38,668 nucleotides of DNA from an uncultured Clostridia bacterium (GCA_934271725.1 CAKQSC010000002.1:1-38668); one strand, 5' to 3'; positions 16,361-24,621 are shown, numbered from the stretch's first letter. The notes: a model not told the origin generated them from the letters alone. Made by a program: numbers and translations.

Positions 16361-17563
16361 ATGAAAAAAATTATAGCAATTATTGCGGTTTCCGTTCTTG
16401 CGCTGACTATGGCCTTTTCAGTCGGGTGCGGAAAGAAAGAAGCAGGGTTTAGGTACAACGAAAAAGATTTCGTAAACGAAATAGGCGGTACTTCCGATAC
16501 GTACGAAGGGGCTGTTTCGTCGGAATCTTACGATGACGCGGACTCGTGTGCCGGCAACTACGTACAAAACGAAGTCGTAGGCTCGAAGAGCGCGAATATC
16601 GTAAGCGTTCAGGCGGGAAGCGAACTTACTTCCGCGGAAGTTTCCGCGATAGGCGTTTCCGCAAGCGTTCTCGGCGATTACGAATGGGTAAAGAAGTATA
16701 ACGTTACTTATACCGAAAACGATACCGCGGACGGCGGAATAACCTTTATGGCGGACAGAGACGTTAGCCGTACGCAGGCGGTTTACGTGGTTAAATACAC
16801 GGACGGCGGTTTCAAATACATCGCGCCTAAACCCCTTAACGGCGAAACGATTACGAGCAGTTATTACGAATCTTTGTTCAACAGCGAAGAATACGCTAAC
16901 TGCACGATGACGAGCACTACCAAAATAGATCTCGATATAAGCGCGTCTTATCAGGGAGAGAAACAAAAAGGCACGATGACGGTAAGTCTTAACACTCTTA
17001 CAAAAATAGACGGGGATAAGATTTATCTTGAAGTGACGACGAAAGCGGTTTACGGCGACGTTCTTGCACAAGGCGGTATGCCCAACGTGGATCAGACGGT
17101 AAAGGCTTACATAATAAGCACGGACAACGGATACGAACTTTATTTTTACGACAGCGATAACGGCAGTTGGCAATCGGGTACCTTCTCTAACGTAGGACTT
17201 AACTCTTACAGAGATCTTCTTCCGTTCGTGAGTATGAGGGATCTCGACTATACCTACTACAAGAAAACGGATTACGGTTGCGAAGTAGATTTCGGTCGTA
17301 TGGCGGACTACCTTATGGACAGTCTTGGCGACGAACTCGGCGCGGGTATGCAATATCTCGATCAGATGAAAATTGACGGTTATGCTAAACTTTACGTTTC
17401 CCGCGGGGTTCTTTCGGGAGCGAGAGAATACATTGATCTTAGTTGCAACTTAGAGCAACAGGGCGTAAAGGCAAAAATATCCGAAAGCGCGCTTGTCGAA
17501 ATAGTTTGCAATAACTACGGTACAACGGTTGTAGATACTTCCGAAGTAACGGGTAACAACTGA
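16361..17563 (+). CDS. Hypothetical lipoprotein, 400 residues
   Basis: I do not recognise the family. The N-terminus is a lipoprotein signal peptide with lipobox FSVGC (Cys23) followed by GKKEA, so the protein is tethered outside the membrane. The rest is acidic, rich in Ser, Thr, Tyr and Asp, and looks mostly beta-stranded (alternating patterns such as MTVSLNTLTKIDGDKIYLEV); it could belong to the broad LolA/LppX-like fold group, which is only a guess. No catalytic motif is visible. A GAGGAGGT binding site and a strong promoter point to good expression; a terminator follows after 14 bases, so it is a one-gene unit. Confidence 0.75.
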   Translation: MKKIIAIIAVSVLALTMAFSVGCGKKEAGFRYNEKDFVNEIGGTSDTYEGAVSSESYDDADSCAGNYVQNEVVGSKSANIVSVQAGSELTSAEVSAIGVSASVLGDYEWVKKYNVTYTENDTADGGITFMADRDVSRTQAVYVVKYTDGGFKYIAPKPLNGETITSSYYESLFNSEEYANCTMTSTTKIDLDISASYQGEKQKGTMTVSLNTLTKIDGDKIYLEVTTKAVYGDVLAQGGMPNVDQTVKAYIISTDNGYELYFYDSDNGSWQSGTFSNVGLNSYRDLLPFVSMRDLDYTYYKKTDYGCEVDFGRMADYLMDSLGDELGAGMQYLDQMKIDGYAKLYVSRGVLSGAREYIDLSCNLEQQGVKAKISESALVEIVCNNYGTTVVDTSEVTGNN

Positions 17564-17576
17564 TAAATAACAGAAA

Positions 17577-17608
17577 CGTCGGGAAAAACTTTTCCCGACG
17601 ATTTTTTT
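17577..17608 (+). terminator. Intrinsic terminator after the 400-residue lipoprotein gene
   Basis: An 11-bp stem (CGTCGGGAAAA 17577-17587 with its complement 17590-17600) and a run of seven T residues at 17602-17608. Confidence 0.85.
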
Positions 17609-17642
17609 AAACGGGTTAAAACCGAAAAGTCATTGCAACCGC

Positions 17643-17671
17643 TTGCAAAGAAACTTTATTTTTGCTATAAT
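17643..17671 (+). promoter_or_regulatory. Promoter of the membrane protein-guaB unit
   Basis: TTGCAA (17643-17648), a 17-base spacer and TATAAT (17666-17671); the expected start near 17678 leaves a leader of about 35 bases. Confidence 0.65.
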
Positions 17672-17712
17672 ACTAGAAACATTAAAAAACGAAAGGAGGA
17701 CGGAATACGGTT

Positions 17713-18351
17713 ATGAAAAAAACTTTTGTAAAAACCGTCGTGTATACGTTGTGTTTAATCGCTTCCGTCGTTCTCATCGTGATAGCGTTGTTTTCTATGT
17801 TTGCGCCCGGCAGAATGGCGAATCTCAGTTATAAACTCGGCGACAAACGTACCTGCGTATGGTACACTCAAAAGGAATACGAAAAGAACGGCAGTATAAA
17901 TACCCTCGATAAACTTTTGTATCGGGTTAAGTGGCTCGGTAATAATAAACTTATCGTAAAGTATTCCAAAGAAATGATTGAAAGCGGTGATTTCGACGAT
18001 TTCTGTAAAAAGAAAGACGCCGAAAGCGATTTGGCGGATGCGGGCGGTTATCGAGATTATATCTGCGGTGATTACGTCGTCGCGCTGTACGATACGGGCG
18101 AAAAAGAACAGGCGATGGATTTTGCTTCCGACGTAATAGTTGGCGAAAGCGAATACGGCGAATATAACGTTTACCGCTCTTTGTTATACCACGTGGCGGA
18201 AGAAAGAGACACGGAAACGCTTAAAACCATGATCGACAAACTCGGAGGGTTTATAGCCCCCGGCGTGCTTAAAGACGATACGCTTGCCTTGGAAGACAAG
18301 CAATTGTTTACGGACTTATTGAATAAATTAACGGGAGAAACGAACGAATGA
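17713..18351 (+). CDS. Hypothetical membrane-anchored protein, co-transcribed with guaB
   Basis: A 212-residue protein I do not recognise. Residues 4-30 form one hydrophobic helix after KK (FVKTVVYTLCLIASVVLIVIALFSMF split as a single anchor), and the remaining 180 residues are helical and charged with pairs of helices reminiscent of tetratricopeptide-like repeats (YVVALYDTGEKEQAMDFASDV). The helical part is probably outside the cell or periplasm-facing. AAAGGAGG lies about 13 bases before the ATG, longer than usual. Its last codon and stop overlap the guaB start by four bases (ATGA), a sign of translational coupling. Confidence 0.7.
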   Translation: MKKTFVKTVVYTLCLIASVVLIVIALFSMFAPGRMANLSYKLGDKRTCVWYTQKEYEKNGSINTLDKLLYRVKWLGNNKLIVKYSKEMIESGDFDDFCKKKDAESDLADAGGYRDYICGDYVVALYDTGEKEQAMDFASDVIVGESEYGEYNVYRSLLYHVAEERDTETLKTMIDKLGGFIAPGVLKDDTLALEDKQLFTDLLNKLTGETNE

Positions 18352-19802
18352 ATAAGATTGTTAAAGAAGCGCTTACTTTCGACGACGTGTTGCTGATACC
18401 GCAAGCGAGCAAAATATTGCCGAGCAGTATCGATTTATCTACGTATCTTACGAAAGACGTAAAACTTAACATTCCCCTTTTGTCCGCCGCAATGGACACG
18501 GTTACCGACAGCAGACTCGCTATCGCAATCGCAAGAGAAGGCGGGCTTGGATTTATTCATAAGAATATGTCTATCGAAGAACAGGCTACGCACGTAGACA
18601 AGGTTAAAAGAAGCGAACACGGTGTTATTACCGACCCGTTCTTTTTGGAACCGCACAATATGGTAAGCGAAGCGGTCGCTTTAATGGAAAAATATAAAAT
18701 AAGCGGTGTTCCCATTACCAAAAACGGCAAACTCGTCGGAATACTCACAAACAGAGATTTGCGTTTTGAAACGAATTATAACCAACCGATAGACAACGTT
18801 ATGACCAAAGAGGGGCTTATAACGGCAAAGGTCGGCACCTCGCTCGAAGAAGCGCAAAAGATACTCGGTAAACACAGAATAGAAAAGTTGCCCATCGTCG
18901 ACGACGAGGGGTACCTCAAAGGTCTTATAACCATTAAAGATATAGAAAAGGCTATTCAGTTCCCCAACAGCGCGAAAGACAAAAACGGCAGACTTCTTGC
19001 CGGCGCGGCGGTGGGTATCGCGGGGAATACTTTTGAAAGGATAGAAGAACTCGTAAAGGCGAGGGTAGACGTTATCGCGATAGATACCGCTCACGGACAC
19101 AGCGAGAACGTTATAAAACTCGTCGGCGAAGTCAAGAAGAAATATCCGAGCCTTCCCGTCGTTGCGGGCAACGTGGCTACGAAAGAAGCGACGAGAGATT
19201 TAATCGAAGCGGGCGCGGACGTCGTTAAAGTGGGCATCGGCCCCGGAAGCATCTGCACCACGAGAATAGTCGCGGGTATAGGCGTTCCTCAACTCACGGC
19301 GGTTATGGACTGCGCGGAAGAAGCGGACAAATACGGCAAGCGCATTATAGCGGACGGCGGTATAAAGTACAGCGGAGATATAACCAAAGCAATCGGCGCG
19401 GGCGCGTCCGCGGTTATGATAGGAAGTTTGTTTGCGGGTTGTCTCGAAAGTCCGGGCGAACTCGAAATATATCAGGGCAGGTCGTTTAAAGCGTACAGAG
19501 GTATGGGAAGTCTTGCCGCTATGGCGAAAGGCAGTAGCGACAGGTATTTTCAGGAGGGCGCGAAAAAACTCGTGCCGGAAGGAGTCGAGGGAAGAGTTCC
19601 TTACAGCGGACCTCTCGGCGAGATAATATTCCAGTTAATGGGCGGTTTGCGCTCGGGTATGGGTTATTGCGGTCAGCCGACGATAGACGATATGAGAAAG
19701 AACGCCGTGTTCACCAGAATAACCAACGCCGCTCTTCTCGAATCTCACCCGCACGATATTTCCATTACCAAAGAGGCTCCGAATTACAGCCCGAAGTTTT
19801 AA
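18348..19802 (+). CDS. guaB: IMP dehydrogenase
   Basis: A 484-residue enzyme that oxidises IMP to XMP with NAD+, the committed step to GMP. Seen: the N-terminal EALTFDDVLLIP, two CBS domains at about 95-205 inserted in the TIM barrel, the catalytic loop GPGSICTTR with Cys303, IADGGIKYSGD, the flap region and a C-terminal SGMGYCGQPTIDDM. The length is normal. Translation should be coupled to the upstream membrane protein through the ATGA overlap; the only additional SD-like sequence is GGGAGA ten bases before. No purine riboswitch is visible upstream of the pair. Confidence 0.97.
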   Translation: MNKIVKEALTFDDVLLIPQASKILPSSIDLSTYLTKDVKLNIPLLSAAMDTVTDSRLAIAIAREGGLGFIHKNMSIEEQATHVDKVKRSEHGVITDPFFLEPHNMVSEAVALMEKYKISGVPITKNGKLVGILTNRDLRFETNYNQPIDNVMTKEGLITAKVGTSLEEAQKILGKHRIEKLPIVDDEGYLKGLITIKDIEKAIQFPNSAKDKNGRLLAGAAVGIAGNTFERIEELVKARVDVIAIDTAHGHSENVIKLVGEVKKKYPSLPVVAGNVATKEATRDLIEAGADVVKVGIGPGSICTTRIVAGIGVPQLTAVMDCAEEADKYGKRIIADGGIKYSGDITKAIGAGASAVMIGSLFAGCLESPGELEIYQGRSFKAYRGMGSLAAMAKGSSDRYFQEGAKKLVPEGVEGRVPYSGPLGEIIFQLMGGLRSGMGYCGQPTIDDMRKNAVFTRITNAALLESHPHDISITKEAPNYSPKF

Positions 19803-19863
19803 AAAGACGAAAACGGCATAAAAGCGTTTTTAATAAATTATTTTATAAAGGAGATATGTCATT

Positions 19864-20061
19864 ATGAAAATAACGAAAGACACTACGATTGCGAAAGCGA
19901 TAGAACTCAACCCCAAGGCGGGCGAAATACTTATGAAAAACGGCATGCACTGTTTAGGTTGCGCGCTCGCTCACGGCGAAACGGTAGGTGAGGCGGCGGA
20001 CGTTCACGGCGCGGACCTCGACAAAATGATTGAAGAACTCAACGAAGGCATCGAGGATTGA
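19864..20061 (+). CDS. DUF1858 domain protein
   Basis: A 65-residue protein matching the DUF1858 fold (the N-terminal domain type also seen in ScdA/hybrid-cluster-associated proteins). It has the family pattern TTIAKAIELNPKAGEILMKNGMHCLGCALAHGETVGEAA with a CxxC pair (residues 30 and 33), which may bind a metal, an iron-sulfur cluster or act in redox. Its biochemical role is not established. AAAGGAG precedes the ATG by eight bases; an ATG five codons' distance upstream (19856) is out of use because its frame stops after three codons. It lies 61 bases after guaB and before a terminator, probably at the end of the guaB transcript. Confidence 0.85.
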   Translation: MKITKDTTIAKAIELNPKAGEILMKNGMHCLGCALAHGETVGEAADVHGADLDKMIEELNEGIED

Positions 20062-20079
20062 TGGCGAAAAGACGGTTAA

Positions 20080-20113
20080 GGCGGTTCGGGTTATCCGAAC
20101 CGCCGAGTTTTTT
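20080..20113 (+). terminator. Intrinsic terminator after the DUF1858 gene
   Basis: A 10-bp stem (GGCGGTTCGG 20080-20089, complement 20095-20104) is followed by GAG and six T residues (20108-20113). Confidence 0.85.
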
Positions 20114-20223
20114 CTTTTAAAGCGCGCGGGTTGTGTTTTTCGGGCAAGCGGACACAAGATATTGCGGTGTTTTTTCAAGGGAAAAATAATTTTGAAAAAT
20201 ATTGAAAAAAATAAGAAAATCGT

Positions 20224-20252
20224 TTGACAATATTTACATATTTTGTTAAAAT
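20224..20252 (+). promoter_or_regulatory. Promoter of the S10-spc-alpha ribosomal superoperon
   Basis: TTGACA (20224-20229), a 17-base spacer and TAAAAT (20247-20252). The expected start near 20259 leaves an untranslated leader of about 260 bases before rpsJ. No second convincing promoter was seen further inside the cluster. Confidence 0.75.
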
Positions 20253-20258
20253 AAACAA

Positions 20259-20518
20259 GCTGTGTAATATGGGTTGATGCGGAAAGTTACTGAAAAACCG
20301 TAAAAAGGACAGATAATTTCCGTTGACAAATGCGAGAACGTTGATCTCTTGCGACTAACAACTTGAAAGCAAGTTTAAAGTAATCGTTTGCACAATCTTT
20401 TTTAAAGCGGAACCCCGCCGAAAAATACAGATTTTTCCAAATGATTTTTTTAAAACGAACTTCACGACACACACGGCAAAGTTATCAACAAACGTTAGTA
20501 TAAAAAGGAGTAACAAAA
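20259..20518 (+). other. Long structured 5' leader of rpsJ
   Basis: No gene is seen in the gap 20062-20518 beyond the terminator and promoter. The leader can form a row of stems: CGGAAA/TTTCCG (20280-20285 with 20317-20322), GCGAGA/TCTTGC (20332-20337 with 20347-20352), AACTTG/CAAGTT (20360-20365 with 20370-20375), GCGG/CCGC (20407-20410 with 20415-20418) and AAAAAT/ATTTTT (20421-20426 with 20431-20436), with a run of seven T residues at 20445-20451. It is a candidate ribosomal-protein-binding or attenuation leader; I cannot assign it to a known family. Confidence 0.45.
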
Positions 20519-20818
20519 ATGGCAAGTCAGAAAATCAGAATTAAACTTGTATCTTACGATCACGAGATGGTAGATCAGGCGGCGGAAAAAATCGTCGAGA
20601 CGATGAAACAAGCGGGCGCAAAGATAAGCGGTCCCATTCCTCTCCCCACGGAAAAGGAAATAGTAACGATTCTTCGTTCTCCCTTTAAGCACAAGGACAG
20701 CAGGGAACAGTTTGAACTTCGTACGCATAAAAGACTTATCGATATCTATTCGCCCAACATCAAACTTCTCGACACGATTCATCTTCCCGCAGGCGTAGAT
20801 ATCAAGATTAAGTTATAA
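20519..20818 (+). CDS. rpsJ: 30S ribosomal protein S10
   Basis: First gene of the ribosomal cluster, 99 residues, close to the usual 100-103. S10 sits in the 30S head; in many bacteria it also pairs with NusB in transcription antitermination. The sequence follows the family pattern KIRIKLVSYDHEMVDQAAEKIVETMKQAGAKISGP, then PLPTEKEI and HKDSREQFELRTHKRLIDI, ending in the strand LPAGVDIKIKL. An AAAAAGGAG site lies eight bases before the ATG. A 260-base leader precedes it, the only long untranslated leader of the S10 part of the cluster. tuf, fusA, rpsG and rpsL, often just upstream, are absent here. Confidence 0.98.
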   Translation: MASQKIRIKLVSYDHEMVDQAAEKIVETMKQAGAKISGPIPLPTEKEIVTILRSPFKHKDSREQFELRTHKRLIDIYSPNIKLLDTIHLPAGVDIKIKL

Positions 20819-20849
20819 CAGTAAATAAAATCGGAGGTGAACTTTATCT

Positions 20850-21476
20850 ATGAATAAAGCAATCATTGGCAGAAAGTTGGGTATGACGCAAATATTTACC
20901 CAGGACGGAAAAGTAATTCCCGTCACCGTAGTAGAAGCAGGTCCTTGCCCCGTCGTTCAGGTAAAGACGGTTGAAAAGGACGGCTATAAGGCAGTTAAAC
21001 TCGGTTTCGACGAAGTAAGCGAAAAGGCTTTGAACAAGCCCGCGCTCGGACAATTCAAGAAAGCGGGCGTTAAACCCCAGAAAACGTTGAAAGAGTTCAG
21101 AAACGACAACGAATACAACGTAGGCGACGTCGTTACGTGCGAAATCTTCGCGGAGGGCGACAAGGTTGACGTTTCGGGACTTACCAAAGGTCACGGATTC
21201 ACGGGCGTCATCAAGAGATGGAACAACCAAAGACTTAAAGAAACGCACGGCGTAGGCCCCGTTCACAGAGAAGTCGGTTCCATGGGCGCTAACAGCAGTC
21301 CGAGCAGAGTATTCAAGAACAAACACATGGCAGGTCAGTACGGACACGAAAGAGTAACCATACAGAACCTTGAAATCGTCAAGGTAGACGTTGCCAGAAA
21401 CGCTCTTTTGATTAAGGGTGCCGTACCGGGACCGGTTAAGGGTATCGTTACGATAAGAACGAGCGTAAAAGCGTAA
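20850..21476 (+). CDS. rplC: 50S ribosomal protein L3
   Basis: A 208-residue large-subunit protein that helps form the peptidyl transferase centre. Seen: N-terminal IIGRKLGMTQIFTQDGKVIPVTVVEAGP, the KGHGFTGVIKRW segment and the loop with SMGANSSPSRVFKNKHMAGQYG. The central loop (NNQRLKETHGVGPVHREVGSMG) differs from the common SHGS..HR..GS form of model Bacillota, which marks this lineage. A CGGAGGTGA binding site lies 31 bases after rpsJ. rplD follows 12 bases later in the same order as in other bacteria. Confidence 0.97.
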   Translation: MNKAIIGRKLGMTQIFTQDGKVIPVTVVEAGPCPVVQVKTVEKDGYKAVKLGFDEVSEKALNKPALGQFKKAGVKPQKTLKEFRNDNEYNVGDVVTCEIFAEGDKVDVSGLTKGHGFTGVIKRWNNQRLKETHGVGPVHREVGSMGANSSPSRVFKNKHMAGQYGHERVTIQNLEIVKVDVARNALLIKGAVPGPVKGIVTIRTSVKA

Positions 21477-21488
21477 GGAGAATAAGAT

Positions 21489-22115
21489 ATGCCAAGTTTA
21501 AAATTATATGATATGAAAGCAAAGGCTGTCGGCGATATTCAACTGAACGATAATTTGTTCGGTATGGAATACAACGAAGCGCTTATTCATCAGGTAGTCG
21601 TAGCAAGACTTGCAAACGACAGACAGGGTACGAAAAGCACTCTTACGAGAAGCGAAGTAAGAGGCGGAGGAAGAAAACCGTGGAGACAAAAGGGAACGGG
21701 CAGAGCAAGACAAGGTTCTACCAGAAGTCCTCAATGGGTACACGGCGGAGTAGTGTTCGCTCCCAAGTCGAGAGATTTTTCAAAGAAAGTCAACAACACG
21801 GCGAAGAGAGTTGCTCTTTTCTCGGCATTGTCCGAAAAGATAAGAGAAGAAAACGTAGTGATAGTCGACAAGTTCGATTTCACGGCTCCCAAAACGAAGG
21901 AAGCGGTTGCTTTCAACAAAGCGTTCGGGTTCGACAAGACCGTTTTGTTGGTGCTTGACGGAGAAAACGTAAACGCGAGAAGAGCGACTTCCAACCTTAA
22001 AAACGTAGAAACGATTAATGTCGCTTTATTGAACACTTACGACGTGGTTAAATACGCGAAAGTCGTTTTGTCCAAAACCGCTGTCGAAAAATTAGAGGAG
22101 GTTTACGGAGAATAA
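21489..22115 (+). CDS. rplD: 50S ribosomal protein L4
   Basis: A 208-residue protein lining the exit tunnel; in enterobacteria it represses its own S10 operon through the leader. Seen: the extended tunnel loop TRSEVRGGGRKPWRQKGTGRARQGSTRSPQWVHGGVVFAP in two parts around residues 57-96, and the globular C-terminal half. The AAGGAG site lies inside the end of the rplC-rplD gap. Its stop TAA overlaps the rplW ATG by one base (TAATG), so the two are translationally coupled. Whether this L4 binds the long rpsJ leader is an open and testable point. Confidence 0.97.
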   Translation: MPSLKLYDMKAKAVGDIQLNDNLFGMEYNEALIHQVVVARLANDRQGTKSTLTRSEVRGGGRKPWRQKGTGRARQGSTRSPQWVHGGVVFAPKSRDFSKKVNNTAKRVALFSALSEKIREENVVIVDKFDFTAPKTKEAVAFNKAFGFDKTVLLVLDGENVNARRATSNLKNVETINVALLNTYDVVKYAKVVLSKTAVEKLEEVYGE

Positions 22116-22405
22116 TGAACGCGCAGGATATTATTTTAAGACCGATTCTTTCGGAAAAAAGTTACGCGGGCATCGCAAACAAGAAATACACTTTCGTTGT
22201 TGCAAACGGTGCGAATAAAGTTCAGATAAAGTTAGCGATTGAAGAACTTTTCGGCGTTAAGGTAGAAAAAGTAAACACAATGAACGTTGACGGCAAGTTA
22301 AAGAGAATGGGTAAAAACGCAGGTTATACCCCCGCTTATAAGAAAGCCATCGTTCAACTCAAAAAAGACAGTAAGTCGATCGAGTTCTTCGATTCGTTGT
22401 CTTAA
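22115..22405 (+). CDS. rplW: 50S ribosomal protein L23
   Basis: A 96-residue protein at the tunnel exit that docks trigger factor and SRP. Seen: DIILRPILSEKSYAGIANKKYTFVV at the N-terminus, ANKVQIKLAIEELFGVKVEKVNTMNV in the middle and the basic GKLKRMGKNAGYTPAYKKAIVQL loop. The start codon overlaps the rplD stop by one base, and AGAGGAGG lies upstream inside rplD. Length is normal. rplB follows after 20 bases. Confidence 0.97.
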   Translation: MNAQDIILRPILSEKSYAGIANKKYTFVVANGANKVQIKLAIEELFGVKVEKVNTMNVDGKLKRMGKNAGYTPAYKKAIVQLKKDSKSIEFFDSLS

Positions 22406-22425
22406 TTATTACGGAGGAATAGATA

Positions 22426-23253
22426 ATGGCTATTAAGAGATATAAGCCGACTTCCGCTGCTCGCAGATTTATGTCCGTAAGCACGTACGAAGAAATAACG
22501 GCAACCAAACCCGAAAGATCTCTTCTCGAAGATCAAAGACACAGCGGTGGCAGAAACTCGCAAGGTAAAATAACCGTTCGCCATATCGGCGGAGGTAACA
22601 GAAGAAAATACCGTATCATCGATTTCAAGAGAAATAAGGACGGTATCCCCGCAACGGTTAAAACGATAGAATACGATCCCAACAGAACGGCTAACATCGC
22701 GCTTCTTCACTACGCGGACGGCGAAAAGAGATATATTCTCGCTCCCGTAGGCTTGAACGTAGGCGACGTAGTTCTCAGCGGAGCGGACGCGGATATTAAA
22801 GTAGGTAACTCTTTGCCTCTTACGAATATTCCCGTAGGTACTTTCGTTCATAACGTAGAACTTCAACCGGGCAAAGGCGCGCAACTCGTAAGAGCGGCGG
22901 GTATGTCCGCTCAACTTATGGCGAAAGAAGGTAATTACGCTACTCTTCGTCTTCCCAGCGGTGAAATGAGATACGTTCTCGTAGGGTGCAAGGCGACTAT
23001 CGGTCAGGTGGGTAACGTAGAACACGAAATCGTAAGCCTCGGTAAAGCGGGCAAGACGAGATACCTCGGTATTCGTCCTACGGTCAGAGGTTCTGTAATG
23101 AACCCGTGCGATCACCCGCACGGCGGTGGTGAAGGTAAGTCGCCCGTCGGTCATGCAGGTCCTATGACTCCTTGGGGTAAACCCGCTCTCGGATATAAGA
23201 CGAGAAAGCATAAGAACAAGAGCAACAAGATGATCATTAAGAGAATCAACTGA
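22426..23253 (+). CDS. rplB: 50S ribosomal protein L2
   Basis: A 275-residue core protein of the large subunit that contacts the peptidyl transferase centre. Seen: MAIKRYKPTSAARRFMSVSTYEEIT, the RNA-binding GRNSQGKITVRHIGGGNRRKYRIIDF region, HNVELQPGKGAQLVRAAG, and the highly conserved NPCDHPHGGGEGKSPVG with the His thought important for peptidyl transfer. An ACGGAGG site precedes the ATG. The protein is of usual length and shows no unusual insertion. Confidence 0.98.
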   Translation: MAIKRYKPTSAARRFMSVSTYEEITATKPERSLLEDQRHSGGRNSQGKITVRHIGGGNRRKYRIIDFKRNKDGIPATVKTIEYDPNRTANIALLHYADGEKRYILAPVGLNVGDVVLSGADADIKVGNSLPLTNIPVGTFVHNVELQPGKGAQLVRAAGMSAQLMAKEGNYATLRLPSGEMRYVLVGCKATIGQVGNVEHEIVSLGKAGKTRYLGIRPTVRGSVMNPCDHPHGGGEGKSPVGHAGPMTPWGKPALGYKTRKHKNKSNKMIIKRIN

Positions 23254-23266
23254 TGGAGGATGAAAA

Positions 23267-23542
23267 ATGAGTAGAAGCGTTAAAAAAGGTCCTTACGTCG
23301 AAGAAGCGTTAATGAAAAGAGTTAACGAACTCAACGCTAAGAACGAAAAGAAAGTATTGAAAACATGGTCGAGATCGTCTACTATTTTCCCCGAAATGGT
23401 TGGACACACGATAGCGGTACACGACGGCAGAAAGCACGTTCCCGTATATATAACCGAAGATATGGTAGGTTGTAAACTCGGCGAATTCGCTCCGACGAGA
23501 ACGTTCAAGGGACACGGCGGTTCCAAAACTACCGGCAAGTAA
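23267..23542 (+). CDS. rpsS: 30S ribosomal protein S19
   Basis: A 91-residue head protein of the small subunit that contacts S13. It begins MSRSVKKGPYVEEALMKRV and contains TWSRSSTIFPEMVGHTIAVHDGRKHVPVYI and LGEFAPTRTFKGHGG, all family signatures. A TGGAGG site lies six bases before the ATG, which is 13 bases after rplB. Length and order agree with the standard S10 operon. Confidence 0.97.
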   Translation: MSRSVKKGPYVEEALMKRVNELNAKNEKKVLKTWSRSSTIFPEMVGHTIAVHDGRKHVPVYITEDMVGCKLGEFAPTRTFKGHGGSKTTGK

Positions 23543-23558
23543 TCGGGAGGATTCATAA

Positions 23559-23942
23559 ATGGCTAAAAATATGAAAGAAAAAGCGCGTAAGATACGCGAA
23601 AATAAAGATATCAGACCGAGAGCGTGCGCAAAGCACGTAAGGATCTCTCCTTATAAAGTAAGACCCGTACTCGATGTTATCAGAGGTAAAGATTACGTAG
23701 AAGCGGTCGCGATTTTGGAAAACACTCCGAAGTCGGCTTGCGAATACATTCTTAAAGTTTTGAAGTCGGCAGGCGCGAACGCGGAGTTCAAGAACATGAC
23801 CAAAGAAAATATGTTCGTTGCGGAATGCTATGCAGACCAAGGCATAACGATGAAGAGAGTTCAACCCGTAAGCAAGGGCAGAGCATACTCCATCTTAAAG
23901 AGAACGAGCCACATCACCGTGGTGCTCGACGCAAAGGCATAA
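23559..23942 (+). CDS. rplV: 50S ribosomal protein L22
   Basis: A 127-residue tunnel protein whose beta-hairpin reaches the narrow part of the exit tunnel, the site of macrolide-resistance changes. Seen: the helical body AKHVRISPYKVRPVLDVIRGKDYVEAVAIL (residues 23-52) and the hairpin QGITMKRVQPVSKGRAYSILKRTSHITVVL. It has a somewhat long N-terminal basic extension (KNMKEKARKIRENKDIRPR). GGGAGG precedes the ATG, 16 bases after rpsS; rpsC follows after 12 bases. Confidence 0.96.
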   Translation: MAKNMKEKARKIRENKDIRPRACAKHVRISPYKVRPVLDVIRGKDYVEAVAILENTPKSACEYILKVLKSAGANAEFKNMTKENMFVAECYADQGITMKRVQPVSKGRAYSILKRTSHITVVLDAKA

Positions 23943-23954
23943 GGAGGCGCGAAA

Positions 23955-24620
23955 ATGGGACAGAAAGTAAATCCTAACGGATTAAGAGTCGGTATTATAA
24001 AAGGCTGGGATTCTCAATGGTACGCTTCCAAGAAAGATTTCGGCAAATACATTAAAGAAGATAACGTAATAAGAAATTATTTAAAGAAGACGTATTATTC
24101 CGCGGCGATTTCCAAAATCGTTATCGAAAGAGTCGTAGGAAGAGTTACGATTACCGTTTATACCGCAAGACCTGCGGTGCTTATCGGTAAGCAAGGTAGC
24201 GAAATCGAAAAGATTAAGAAAGAAGTTTTGAAACTTTCTCAGGCTAAACAAATCGCAATCAACGTAGTGGAAGTCAAAAAGCCGGACGCGGACGCTCAAC
24301 TTATAGCGGAATCCATCGCGGCGCAACTCGAAAAGAGAGTTTCTTTCAGACGCGCTATGAAACAGGCGATCGGCAGAGCGATGAGAAGCAACGTAAAGGG
24401 TGTTAAGGTATCCGTAGGCGGAAGACTCGACGGAGCGGAAATCGCTCGTACGGAAGGTTATCACGACGGAAGTATTCCCCTTCAAACGTTGAGAGCGGAT
24501 ATCGATTACGGTTTCGCGGAAGCGCATACGACGTTCGGCGTAGTAGGCGTTAAGGCGTGGATATACAAAGGCGAAATCATAGGCGCGCCCGCAAAAAGAA
24601 AGGTAGGAGGCGAGAACTGA
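23955..24620 (+). CDS. rpsC: 30S ribosomal protein S3
   Basis: A 221-residue protein of the 30S head that lines the mRNA entry. Seen: MGQKVNPNGLRVGIIKGWDSQWYA, the KH domain with VLIGKQGSEIEKIKKEV (GxxG loop around residues 77-80), and the C-terminal domain with GVKVSVGGRLDGAEIARTE and PLQTLRADIDYGFAEA. The AAGGAGG site lies nine bases upstream of the ATG. Length is normal. The next gene, rplP, begins two bases after the stop. Confidence 0.98.
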   Translation: MGQKVNPNGLRVGIIKGWDSQWYASKKDFGKYIKEDNVIRNYLKKTYYSAAISKIVIERVVGRVTITVYTARPAVLIGKQGSEIEKIKKEVLKLSQAKQIAINVVEVKKPDADAQLIAESIAAQLEKRVSFRRAMKQAIGRAMRSNVKGVKVSVGGRLDGAEIARTEGYHDGSIPLQTLRADIDYGFAEAHTTFGVVGVKAWIYKGEIIGAPAKRKVGGEN

Positions 24621-24621
24621 T

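Noticed and set aside
20277..20303. Leader peptide of eight codons before rpsJ
   Set aside because: It has no proper binding site and no codon bias that suggests attenuation.
20323..20360. Second promoter in the rpsJ leader (TTGACA at 20323)
   Set aside because: No -10 box is found 16-18 bases downstream.
20850..21476. Altered central loop of L3 as a novel feature
   Set aside because: The loop differs from Bacillus, but variants of this kind occur in clostridial L3 and I cannot show it is new.
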